Positions 15,715 through 24,102 of a stretch of DNA of 32,125 nucleotides are shown here, piece by piece. Each line of letters opens with the position of its first letter. Position 1 is the stretch's first letter. The translations under genes and the position numbers were made by a program. Origin of the DNA: Flavobacteriaceae bacterium (lineage in GTDB: Bacteria; Bacteroidota; Bacteroidia; Flavobacteriales; Flavobacteriaceae); the NCBI GenBank assembly GCA_024232495.1, contig JAAEPP010000534.1:1-32125 (forward strand). The letters run 5' to 3'. The notes under the pieces are model-generated. The model worked only from the letters and a program-made list of their open reading frames with translations. It had not been told where the DNA came from and did not search any database.

Positions 15715-17997
15715 CTAATCAATTATTATTTTCTTGGTTCCAGTTCCTTTTTTGTTATCAATATTTACAAAATAGATACCGGAAGAAAGGTTTGATAAAT
15801 CAAACTTAGTATTCGACATCTCTGAGCTGGAATTAAAATAATAAGATTTGATTAAATTTCCATCTATAGAATGCACAGTAACTCTTGTGCTACCATCGAA
15901 ACTATCAGTGTAAATATTAAAAAATCCGTTTGATGGATTTGGATAGATAGAAACATTAAAAATTAATTCATTAGTAGAATTAATTCCTAAATAATTTCCA
16001 TAAACAATGGGCTGACTACTGTAGTTGATTATTTGACCATCTACGTAATAGACAGGATTGTAACCATCGTTACAATCTGAGCAAGTAACACCAGATACGC
16101 ATTCCGAATTATTTGGATGACAAAAATCTTCATAAGTAGGATGAAAACGATAGTCTATATCAATGGAGGTTCCGATGTAGGGTGTTAAATCGTAAATATT
16201 TGGTGGTGCAATAGCCCCAGGACACCAGCCGGCTCTATCATACTGCCAGGTTCCTTGCTGTCCAGTGCAATTGTCGGGATTAGGATTACAATCGTTCCAT
16301 AAATGTTGAATAAAAGTTTGTTCACCATCTACATCAATAAAATGATAGGCATTAAAAAATTCAGCAGCATTTCCAGTATTATTACTTCCCCAACCATGAC
16401 CTGTATTTGATAGCCTCAAAAAAGACGCCTCAACCTCATCTGTAAGACCAGCGTTGTAAGTTTCTACTGGCTGTAAATTCGCTGGATTACCAAAACTATA
16501 ACTTCCATCCCAAGTTTCAGTAACTGTACTGTAGGGAAAGGTTGGTGTTCCTACTGTATAATCGATGTCTAATGTTAATTGCCAACCACCTGTTCCCCAG
16601 GTATCAATAAAAACTCTAAATTCTACTTGTCCTTGTAATAAAGAAGAATAATCGGTTACATTTAATTCGTGATCGCATGCAACGCCATAAGGAGTTATGT
16701 AACGAATCAATTGTACCCAGTTTCCATCTGGAGCTTTTATATCGATGTGTGCCCATCGGTCCCAATCATCGCAACCACCTCCAATATTTGGACATTCAAC
16801 ATCTAAAAAAGCGTTTAAATTCTCATAAGCTCCAACAAATTGAGGTAAATTGTAGGTTCCGTAATACCAACGACTATTCTCTCCTCCAAATTCGATAACT
16901 ATATCTTCAAGAGTTCCAACAGTTTGAGTAGCATAAGAGTCCGTAACATCAATATTCCTTGTAATTATCGACTCATTTCCGTTGCTAGCAATAGCTTTTA
17001 TATCAATTGTATGACTTCCAAAAGAAGTGGGCGTCCATAAATAGTAATAAAAACCATCTTGTTCTTCTGCAGTAAAGGTGTCATCTCCAATAAGTAAATC
17101 GACTTGTTGAATATTTATTAAATCATCAGAAACAATTATTGAAGAGTTTATATAAATAGGATATGCCATCAAAGAGGGCATCTCTAGGGGAAAATCATCT
17201 ATGAATGAGGTTGTTACATCCGGATAATACAAAGACAGATCAATAACTTCAAAATTAGTAGTATTTTCTGATGGATAATAATCCTCATTCCCAGCTTGTG
17301 TGGCTTTTAATTCAACAACTCCTGGAGCTCCAGTTAACGTAATTATATTGTCATTAACAGTCGCTGGACCCGATACAATCTCAAAAGTAAGATCTAATCC
17401 GTAATTTGAAGATGCATTTATTTCAAAAGGATCGTCCTCGGTCCCTTTATCTAGTATCTCCTCAAAGGTAATTAGTTGATTATCTTGCCCAGTAGGTGAA
17501 CAAACTAAATCTTGGTAAACTTCTAATTCTGCGATTGCCATATAATCATCAGCGTAACCTGAAAGTCCAATAATTTTTAAATATCTTGCATCAATCGCAT
17601 AGAAAGTTGACTGTTTAATTGACGTGTCACTCTCATTGTCATAATTAAAAGTTCCCCCACCCTGTACTAACCAAGTAATACCATCGTTACTTAAAAATAT
17701 TTCATGTTCTTTAACTTTTGCATTGGTGGGACTCTGTCGTGGTAAAATACCAATACCAGAAACCGAGTACTCAGCCCCTAAATCAACTTGTATCTCGTGA
17801 GGGTAAGGAACTCCACTTGCGGTATGCCAGATAGAAGCAGGATCTCCATCAATTGCAAATTCACCCAAATAATCTGCAGACCATTCACTATCGGTATACA
17901 CCACTGTCCAGGAATCAGAGCTTATAGGTGATATGTCGCATTGAGCCCATGATTGAATACTCAATAATAAAACGAATAAAAAGTAATTTTTTTTCAT
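15715..17997 (-). CDS. T9SS-secreted PNGase F-like glycoamidase with discoidin and Ig-like domains
   Basis: This 760-residue exported protein has: a signal peptide (1-18, SWAQ); an F5/8 type C (discoidin) domain (about 25-165); two Ig-like modules (about 170-255 and 265-350); a bilobed peptide-N-glycosidase F-like region (about 356-660); and a T9SS C-terminal sorting domain (about 682-760, opening IYPNPSNG and ending KKIIID). Against PNGase F as I remember it, VECPN, CDDWDRWA, RYITPY, VGTP and DRAGWCPG all match. Catalytic Asp60 corresponds to D413, Glu206 to E546, Arg248 to R588; the Glu118 position is D465 (FIDTWG). PNGase F cleaves the amide bond between Asn and N-glycans. An extra four-Cys loop lies at 626-642. 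The predicted role is removal of N-glycans from external glycoproteins. Confidence 0.88.
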   Translation of the reverse strand: MKKNYFLFVLLLSIQSWAQCDISPISSDSWTVVYTDSEWSADYLGEFAIDGDPASIWHTASGVPYPHEIQVDLGAEYSVSGIGILPRQSPTNAKVKEHEIFLSNDGITWLVQGGGTFNYDNESDTSIKQSTFYAIDARYLKIIGLSGYADDYMAIAELEVYQDLVCSPTGQDNQLITFEEILDKGTEDDPFEINASSNYGLDLTFEIVSGPATVNDNIITLTGAPGVVELKATQAGNEDYYPSENTTNFEVIDLSLYYPDVTTSFIDDFPLEMPSLMAYPIYINSSIIVSDDLINIQQVDLLIGDDTFTAEEQDGFYYYLWTPTSFGSHTIDIKAIASNGNESIITRNIDVTDSYATQTVGTLEDIVIEFGGENSRWYYGTYNLPQFVGAYENLNAFLDVECPNIGGGCDDWDRWAHIDIKAPDGNWVQLIRYITPYGVACDHELNVTDYSSLLQGQVEFRVFIDTWGTGGWQLTLDIDYTVGTPTFPYSTVTETWDGSYSFGNPANLQPVETYNAGLTDEVEASFLRLSNTGHGWGSNNTGNAAEFFNAYHFIDVDGEQTFIQHLWNDCNPNPDNCTGQQGTWQYDRAGWCPGAIAPPNIYDLTPYIGTSIDIDYRFHPTYEDFCHPNNSECVSGVTCSDCNDGYNPVYYVDGQIINYSSQPIVYGNYLGINSTNELIFNVSIYPNPSNGFFNIYTDSFDGSTRVTVHSIDGNLIKSYYFNSSSEMSNTKFDLSNLSSGIYFVNIDNKKGTGTKKIIID

Positions 17998-18026
17998 GAA
18001 ATTATTTTTTTAAGATTTATAAAAAA

Positions 18027-18046
18027 TTGTAGTTTGCAAATTACAA
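18027..18046. promoter_or_regulatory. 20-bp imperfect palindrome in the divergent PNGase-like/recG region
   Basis: Arms TTGTAGTTTG and CAAATTACAA pair at nine of ten positions around a central TTTGCAAA. It lies 30 nt upstream of both genes, the PNGase-like gene on one side and recG on the other. Each strand also contains a -7-like TAnTTTG one base short of consensus. It could be an operator or overlapping divergent promoters; which one is inference. Confidence 0.4.
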
Positions 18047-18075
18047 TATAATAAAGATTAAATAAATTTATACTT

Positions 18076-20181
18076 GTGAATACTAATTTTTTTCAAACTT
18101 CAATTGAATATCTAAAAGGCGTCGGGCCCAATAGAGCAGATTTGTTAAAAAAAGAATTAGGAATATTTACTTTTCAAGACTTGGCGAATCTTTTTCCAAA
18201 TCGTTATTTAGATCGTACTCAGTTTTATAAAATAAGCCAACTAGAAAGAACCAATGCAGAAGTACAAATTATTGGTAAAATAACACAAATTAAAACGGTT
18301 AGTCAAAAAAAAAGAAAACGATTAATTGCCAAGTTTGAGGATGATTCAGGAACAATGGATTTAGTTTGGTTTAAGGGACATAAATGGATAAAAGAAAATT
18401 TAAAACTTAACATATCCTATGTTATTTTTGGAAGAACCAACTGGTTTAACGGCTCATATTCTATGCCACATCCTGAAATGGAAACATTAAAAAATTATGA
18501 AAAAAGTTTACGACCAGCTATGCAACCTGTATACCCCTCGACGGAGTTATTATCCTCTCGAGGAATTTCAAATAGAGTTTTATACAACTTAATGGAAAAT
18601 TTATTCTCTGAATCTCAAAATTATATTGTTGAAACGCTACCAAAAAATATTCTAGAAACCCTTAAATTATTATCAAAAAAAGAAGCACTTACCAACATCC
18701 ATTTTCCTCAAAATCAACACTTACTTTCAAGGGCTCAATATCGATTAAAATTTGAAGAATTTTTTTACATACAATTACAATTAATTCGTAAAAACTTACT
18801 TCATAAAGTAAAAATTAAAGGATATCCATTTTCTGAGATTGGAGATAATTTTAACTTATTTTATAAAAATTATTTACCCTTCAAATTAACCAATGCACAA
18901 AAACGAGTTATCAAAGAAATTAGATCTGATTTAGGAAGTTTTGCGCAAATGAATCGGTTATTGCAAGGAGATGTAGGTTCAGGCAAGACTATAGTAGCTT
19001 TAATGTCAGTATTGATAGCTATTGACAATGGATTCCAAGCTTGTTTAATGGCGCCAACTGAAATTTTGTCAGTCCAGCACTATAACGGGTTAGTTGAATT
19101 GTGTAAACATTTAAATATCAGTATATATATACTTACTGGCTCAACAAAAGCTTCAGATAGAAAAAAAATACATGAAAAACTAGAAAATGGAGAAATTAAC
19201 CTTTTGATAGGAACCCATGCGTTACTTGAGGATAAAGTCAAATTTAGAAATTTAGGTCTAGCGATTATCGATGAACAACATCGATTTGGAGTTGCTCAAC
19301 GGAGTAAACTTTGGCATAAAAATACCTTACCTCCTCATATTTTAGTGATGACCGCTACACCCATTCCTAGAACTCTTGCAATGAGCATTTATGGAGATCT
19401 AGATATTTCAATAATTGATGAGCTTCCTCCAGGAAGAAAAGAGATTAAAACCGTACATCGATTTGATGCAAATAGGCTTCGAGTTTTTAAATTTGTTCGA
19501 GATGAAATTTCTAAAGGAAGACAAGTTTACATTGTTTATCCTCTCATACAAGAAAGCGAAGCTTTAGATTACAAGGATCTTATGGACGGCTTTGAGAGTA
19601 TCTCAAGAGAATTTCATAAACCAACTTATCAAATTTCTATCGTCCATGGAAAAATGAAAGCAAAAGACAAAGAATTTGAGATGAACCGCTTTTTAAAAGG
19701 AGAAACTCAGATTATGGTTGCGACTACCGTCATTGAAGTGGGTGTTAATGTTCCAAACGCGAGCGTTATGATAATTGAAAGTGCTGAACGTTTTGGCTTG
19801 TCACAATTACACCAACTTAGAGGTCGTGTAGGTAGAGGTGCAGATCAAAGTTATTGCATATTGATGACGAGTCATAAATTATCCGAGAATGCTAAAACAA
19901 GAATAAAAACTATGGCAAAAACTAGTGATGGTTTTGAAATAGCAGAGGTAGATTTAAAATTAAGAGGTCCTGGAGATCTCATGGGCACTCAACAAAGTGG
20001 TGTTCTAAATCTTCGGATAGCAGACATTGTAAAAGATCATGACATATTAAATATTGCCAGAAATGCAGCAATTGATATTTTAAAAAGTGACCCTTCTCTT
20101 TCATTATCTGAAAATTTACCAGTAAAGATGACCTACACACAATTGGCAAAATATAAAAATATATGGAATTTTATTTCCTAA
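18076..20181 (+). CDS. recG: ATP-dependent DNA helicase RecG
   Basis: This 701-residue helicase remodels stalled replication forks and branched DNA. The N-terminal wedge/OB domain (about 1-190) begins with the helix-hairpin-helix-like IEYLKGVGPNRADLL. Walker A is GDVGSGKT (about 297-304) and the DExH box is DEQH (399-402). Motif III is MTATPIPRTLA, and ERFGLSQLHQLRGRVGRG lies in the second RecA domain. A TRG-type GFEIAEVDLKLRGPGD segment lies near residue 620. The length is normal. The start is a GTG at 18076; a -7-like TATACTTG overlaps it, so either the transcript is leaderless or the promoter is the palindrome further upstream. It is transcribed away from the PNGase-like gene. Confidence 0.96.
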   Translation: MNTNFFQTSIEYLKGVGPNRADLLKKELGIFTFQDLANLFPNRYLDRTQFYKISQLERTNAEVQIIGKITQIKTVSQKKRKRLIAKFEDDSGTMDLVWFKGHKWIKENLKLNISYVIFGRTNWFNGSYSMPHPEMETLKNYEKSLRPAMQPVYPSTELLSSRGISNRVLYNLMENLFSESQNYIVETLPKNILETLKLLSKKEALTNIHFPQNQHLLSRAQYRLKFEEFFYIQLQLIRKNLLHKVKIKGYPFSEIGDNFNLFYKNYLPFKLTNAQKRVIKEIRSDLGSFAQMNRLLQGDVGSGKTIVALMSVLIAIDNGFQACLMAPTEILSVQHYNGLVELCKHLNISIYILTGSTKASDRKKIHEKLENGEINLLIGTHALLEDKVKFRNLGLAIIDEQHRFGVAQRSKLWHKNTLPPHILVMTATPIPRTLAMSIYGDLDISIIDELPPGRKEIKTVHRFDANRLRVFKFVRDEISKGRQVYIVYPLIQESEALDYKDLMDGFESISREFHKPTYQISIVHGKMKAKDKEFEMNRFLKGETQIMVATTVIEVGVNVPNASVMIIESAERFGLSQLHQLRGRVGRGADQSYCILMTSHKLSENAKTRIKTMAKTSDGFEIAEVDLKLRGPGDLMGTQQSGVLNLRIADIVKDHDILNIARNAAIDILKSDPSLSLSENLPVKMTYTQLAKYKNIWNFIS

Positions 20182-20246
20182 GTTAAACAACGCTATAAAT
20201 TAAAAAGGAAAGCTGTAAATTAGATCCAAAGTAATTTAGAAAGAAA

Positions 20247-20831
20247 ATGAAAATATTATTAATTATTCTCGGAGTAATTTTAGCACTAATTGTTATTGTT
20301 CAAGTTTTTGCATTCAACGGAAGAAAAAATATTGAATCATACTCTTACCAAGTAGTAAAAAAATATAAAGATTTTGAAATAAGAAACTATGAAGCAAGCT
20401 TATTTACAACAGTAAAACTTTCGTCAAAAGGCTATAAAGACACTTCTAGAAAAGGTTTTTCAATTTTAGCAGGCTACATATTTGGTGATAACGATAAAAA
20501 TAAAAAAATAGCTATGACCTCCCCTGTCGCGATGTCTTTAGAAGATTCAGTAACCATGATGTTTATGGTTCCAAGAGAATTTGATAAAAAAACACTTCCT
20601 AAACCAAATCAATCGCAAATAAACTTTGTAGAAGAACCTGCAAAAAAAATTGCTGCAATAAGCTTTACAGGCTGGGCCAATGACGAAAAAATCGCAAAAT
20701 ATCAAAAAAAATTAAAACTAATTTTAGAGATTGAAAACATCTCTTATACAAACCAATTTTATTTTTTTGGATACAACCCTCCCTACGAAATTTTTAATCG
20801 AAAAAATGAAGTCATAGTTGAATTATATTGA
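20247..20831 (+). CDS. SOUL-family haem-binding protein, membrane-anchored
   Basis: The 194-residue protein has an N-terminal transmembrane helix or uncleaved signal (about 2-23). A SOUL/HBP domain follows, with YKDFEIRNYEASLFTTV, GFSILAGYIFGDN, IAMTSPVAM and a closing GYNPPYEIF. The family binds haem or tetrapyrroles in plants and animals, and bacterial members are little studied. The MTSPV motif and the family's N-terminal EIRxY are intact. The anchor suggests it faces the periplasm. It follows recG by 65 nt on the same strand and precedes pheT, which has its own promoter candidate. Haem binding is a family inference; no axial ligand can be assigned from this sequence alone. Confidence 0.87.
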   Translation: MKILLIILGVILALIVIVQVFAFNGRKNIESYSYQVVKKYKDFEIRNYEASLFTTVKLSSKGYKDTSRKGFSILAGYIFGDNDKNKKIAMTSPVAMSLEDSVTMMFMVPREFDKKTLPKPNQSQINFVEEPAKKIAAISFTGWANDEKIAKYQKKLKLILEIENISYTNQFYFFGYNPPYEIFNRKNEVIVELY

Positions 20832-20875
20832 AAATTTTTATATTTAAAAATGCTCATAAAAAACATGTGAAGTAG

Positions 20876-20898
20876 TATATTTGACCTTTGTAACAAAG
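20876..20898 (+). promoter_or_regulatory. candidate pheT promoter -7 element and start-site dyad
   Basis: TATATTTG (20876-20883) is an exact TAnnTTTG match 22 nt before the pheT ATG. Just after it, CTTTGT-A-ACAAAG (20886-20898) forms a perfect 13-bp dyad that would cover the predicted transcription start. The one-base centre makes an RNA hairpin unlikely, so a protein-binding site is more plausible if it is functional. No clear -33 element is seen. Confidence 0.45.
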
Positions 20899-20905
20899 AG
20901 CAAGC

Positions 20906-23332
20906 ATGAAAATTTCATACAACTGGCTAAAACAATTCATTAAATTAGATTGGGATGCCGAAAAAACGGGTGATTTATTAACAGACCTAGGATTAGAAAT
21001 TGAAGGAATTGAGGATTTCGTTTCCATAAAAGGAGGCCTTAAAGGAGTAGTAGTTGGAAATGTTATTGAATGTGAACAACACCCAAATGCCGATCGTTTA
21101 AAGGTTGCAAAAGTTGATATTGGAACTCATGGTATTGTTCAAATAGTTTGTGGGGCACCTAATATAGCTATCAATCAAAAAGTACCCGTAGCTACAATAG
21201 GCACCACACTTTATGATGAGAATGGAAGTCCTTGGAAAATAAAAAAAGGCAAAATACGTGGTGAAGAAAGTCATGGAATGATTTGCGCAGAAGATGAATT
21301 GGGACTCGGAAAAAATCATGAAGGAATTATGGTTCTGAACAATGATTTAATTCCAGGAACTTTATGTTCTACTATTTTTAATATAGAAAACGATCAGGTT
21401 TTCGAAATTGGCTTAACTCCAAACAGAGCAGATGCCATGAGCCACTGGGGAGTAGCGAGAGATTTGAAAGCGGGATTATTAAGAAATAACGTTTCATTAG
21501 AATTAATCACTCCTTCCAATAGTAGTTTTAGAGTAGAGAATAGAACTCATAAAATAGATGTTCAAGTAGATAAAAATCATTTAGCACCAAGATATTGTGG
21601 TGTCACAATTAGTGGAATTAAAGTGATTGAATCTCCACAATGGTTACAAAATAGATTAAAAGCTATCGGCTTGACACCCATCAATAATATTGTAGACATA
21701 ACAAATTATGTATTACACGAGCTAGGTCAGCCTCTGCATGCCTTTGATAGTAGTAAAATATCAGGTGACAAAGTTGTAGTTAAAACTGTCAAAAAAGGAA
21801 CCAAGTTCACTACGTTGGATGGTCTAGAGCGAGAACTGCACGAAGATGACCTAATGATTTGTGATATCGAAAAACCAATGTGTATTGCAGGAGTTTTTGG
21901 TGGAATTGATAGTGGCGTTACCGATGTCACCGAAAGCATCTTTTTGGAGAGTGCATATTTTAATCCCGTAAGTATTCGTAAAACTGCAAAACGACACGGA
22001 TTGAACACAGATGCATCTTTTCGTTTTGAAAGAGGTATTGACCCTAATATTACCGAATATGCTCTAATGAGAGCCTCTCTGTTAATCACTGAAATTGCTG
22101 GAGGAGAAATAACTAGCGATGTTGTAGATATCTATCCAAAAAAAATAAAAGATCATCAAGTGATTTTAAACTTTGAAAATACAACAAATCTTATTGGCGA
22201 GGAAATCCCAAGAGAGACCATAAAAGAAATTTTAACATCTTTAGAAATAAAAATAAATAATGTTACTGAAGCCGGATTAGGAATGACCATTCCTGCTTAC
22301 AGGAATGATGTAACACGTGAAGCCGACGTGATTGAAGAAATTCTTAGAGTTTATGGCTATAATAATATTCAATTCACTGAAAAATTAAAAGCTTCTATTT
22401 CGTCAAATCAAATAGTAGAAGATTATCAAATACAAAATAAAATTAGCAACCAGTTAACAGCGTTAGGATTTCATGAAATGATGGGTAATTCACTAACAAG
22501 TCCCAAGTATATAGAACTTTCTGATAATTTAAGTTCAAATCATAATGTAAAAATGCTGAACCCATTGAGTAACGACTTGTCAATTATGCGACAGTCTATG
22601 TTGTTTAATGCTTTGGAAGCACTTATATACAACGTGAATAGAAAAAATAGTAATGTAAAACTATTCGAGTTTGGTAAAACATATCATAATTTTAAAGAAG
22701 GTCGTCAAGAACCTAAGCACCTATCAATTATCGTTTCCGGGTTAAAAAACAATGAAAACTGGACGCAAAATTCTCAAAAAAGTAATTTCTTTTATTTTAA
22801 AGGTATTGTTAGTGCGCTTTTAGAGCGCCTAGGAATCACTTATTTTTCAGAAACAGAGACAAAAAATCCTATCTTTTCAGAAGGACTAGCACACCAAATT
22901 GGTGATAAATGTTTAGTTGATTACGGAATTATAACAAAAAATATTGCATCTAATTTTAATATTGATTCTGAAGTTTTTTATGCAGATTTCAAATGGGACA
23001 ATATTCTTGAGCAAATAGTAACCGAAAACTTTAAGTTAAAAACGATCCCTAAGTTCCCAAAAGTAAAAAGAGATCTTGCTTTATTACTAGATAAAAATGT
23101 TTCCTTTGATTCCATAAGAGAATCCGCAATAAAATCAGAAAGAAATTTACTCAAAAACATCAATTTATTCGATGTATACACGGGTGATAAACTACCTGAA
23201 AACAAAAAGTCATATGCTATCAGTTTTACTTTACAGGATGAAAAAAAGACGCTAACCGACAAGCAAATCGATAAGATTATGAAAAAGCTTCAACAAAATT
23301 TTGAAAAAGATTTTGGTGCCATGCTTCGATAA
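20906..23332 (+). CDS. pheT: phenylalanine-tRNA ligase beta subunit
   Basis: This 808-residue protein is the large subunit of the alpha2-beta2 phenylalanyl-tRNA synthetase. Domains in order: N-terminal B1 segment with MKISYNWLKQFI, EMAP/tRNA-binding OB domain (about 40-155, NVIECEQHPNADRLKVAKV), B3/B4 editing domain (about 210-385), B5 domain (about 405-480), the catalytic-like core, and the C-terminal anticodon-binding FDX-ACB domain (about 710-808, FPKVKRDLALLLDKNVSF). The length is standard. pheS is not adjacent, which is usual in Bacteroidota. It converges with cmk with a 23-nt gap, in which I see no convincing terminator. Confidence 0.97.
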   Translation: MKISYNWLKQFIKLDWDAEKTGDLLTDLGLEIEGIEDFVSIKGGLKGVVVGNVIECEQHPNADRLKVAKVDIGTHGIVQIVCGAPNIAINQKVPVATIGTTLYDENGSPWKIKKGKIRGEESHGMICAEDELGLGKNHEGIMVLNNDLIPGTLCSTIFNIENDQVFEIGLTPNRADAMSHWGVARDLKAGLLRNNVSLELITPSNSSFRVENRTHKIDVQVDKNHLAPRYCGVTISGIKVIESPQWLQNRLKAIGLTPINNIVDITNYVLHELGQPLHAFDSSKISGDKVVVKTVKKGTKFTTLDGLERELHEDDLMICDIEKPMCIAGVFGGIDSGVTDVTESIFLESAYFNPVSIRKTAKRHGLNTDASFRFERGIDPNITEYALMRASLLITEIAGGEITSDVVDIYPKKIKDHQVILNFENTTNLIGEEIPRETIKEILTSLEIKINNVTEAGLGMTIPAYRNDVTREADVIEEILRVYGYNNIQFTEKLKASISSNQIVEDYQIQNKISNQLTALGFHEMMGNSLTSPKYIELSDNLSSNHNVKMLNPLSNDLSIMRQSMLFNALEALIYNVNRKNSNVKLFEFGKTYHNFKEGRQEPKHLSIIVSGLKNNENWTQNSQKSNFFYFKGIVSALLERLGITYFSETETKNPIFSEGLAHQIGDKCLVDYGIITKNIASNFNIDSEVFYADFKWDNILEQIVTENFKLKTIPKFPKVKRDLALLLDKNVSFDSIRESAIKSERNLLKNINLFDVYTGDKLPENKKSYAISFTLQDEKKTLTDKQIDKIMKKLQQNFEKDFGAMLR

Positions 23333-23355
23333 TTTATGTAATTAAAAAAAGCAAT

Positions 23356-24051
23356 TTAAATTCTTTTTGCAATTCTATCTTTTGCTAACTGTAATATAAT
23401 ATGAAATTGATCTTCCCTATTAGTTTCTGAATTGTCAACTTCTATGGCGTCTATTGCTTTAACTAAGGGTGAATCAATTCTTGTCGTATCCATTAAATCC
23501 CTTTTTTCAACATTTTTAAGAATTTCGTCAAAGCTCACATTTTGTCCTTTTTCAATTAATTCATTATACCTACGCAATGCTCTAACTTGAGTGTTTGCAT
23601 TCATAAATATTTTCAATTCTGCATCAGGAAAAACGACTGTACCGATATCTCGACCATCCATTACAATCCCTTTTTTAATTCCCATTTTATGCTGAATAGA
23701 TACTAACTTTTTTCTAACTTCAGATAGAGTAGCTATTGGACTAACAAAGTCAGATACGTACATCGTTCTAATTTCTTTTTCTACATTTATATCATTTAAA
23801 AATATATCGGCACGGTTATTTTTAGCCTCTTTTTTAAATTCAATTTTAATTGCAGGTAATGCCATTAAAAGCGATTGTTTATCGAAATGATTTTCAGAAA
23901 GATAGTTGTTTTGCAAAGCAAATAAAGCCACAGCTCTATACATAGCTCCAGAATCAACATAAATATAATTTAAATAATCTGCTAATTGTCTGGCTACGGT
24001 ACTTTTTCCCGTGGAAGAATATCCGTCTATCGCTATTATTATTTTATTCAA
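23356..24051 (-). CDS. cmk: cytidylate kinase
   Basis: This 231-residue (d)CMP kinase makes (d)CDP for nucleic-acid and lipid precursors. The P-loop IAIDGYSSTGKST (residues 6-18), VDSGAMYRAVALFAL, the CMP-binding VMDGRDIGTVVFPDA and the LID-region LRRYNELIEKG are all present. The length is normal for Cmk. It lies 51 nt downstream of porQ, which is itself downstream of lon, a gene order seen in flavobacteria. The ATG start is preceded only by AT-rich spacer. Confidence 0.95.
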   Translation of the reverse strand: MNKIIIAIDGYSSTGKSTVARQLADYLNYIYVDSGAMYRAVALFALQNNYLSENHFDKQSLLMALPAIKIEFKKEAKNNRADIFLNDINVEKEIRTMYVSDFVSPIATLSEVRKKLVSIQHKMGIKKGIVMDGRDIGTVVFPDAELKIFMNANTQVRALRRYNELIEKGQNVSFDEILKNVEKRDLMDTTRIDSPLVKAIDAIEVDNSETNREDQFHIILQLAKDRIAKRI

Positions 24052-24102
24052 TATATATTTTTTAAAATGTATAAGTTAATCAATTAAAAATAAAGCATCG
24101 AA

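Noticed and set aside
21727-22089. 120-codon open frame on the minus strand
   Set aside because: It lies wholly within the well-supported pheT gene and its translation has no domain or signal features; it is an antisense shadow.
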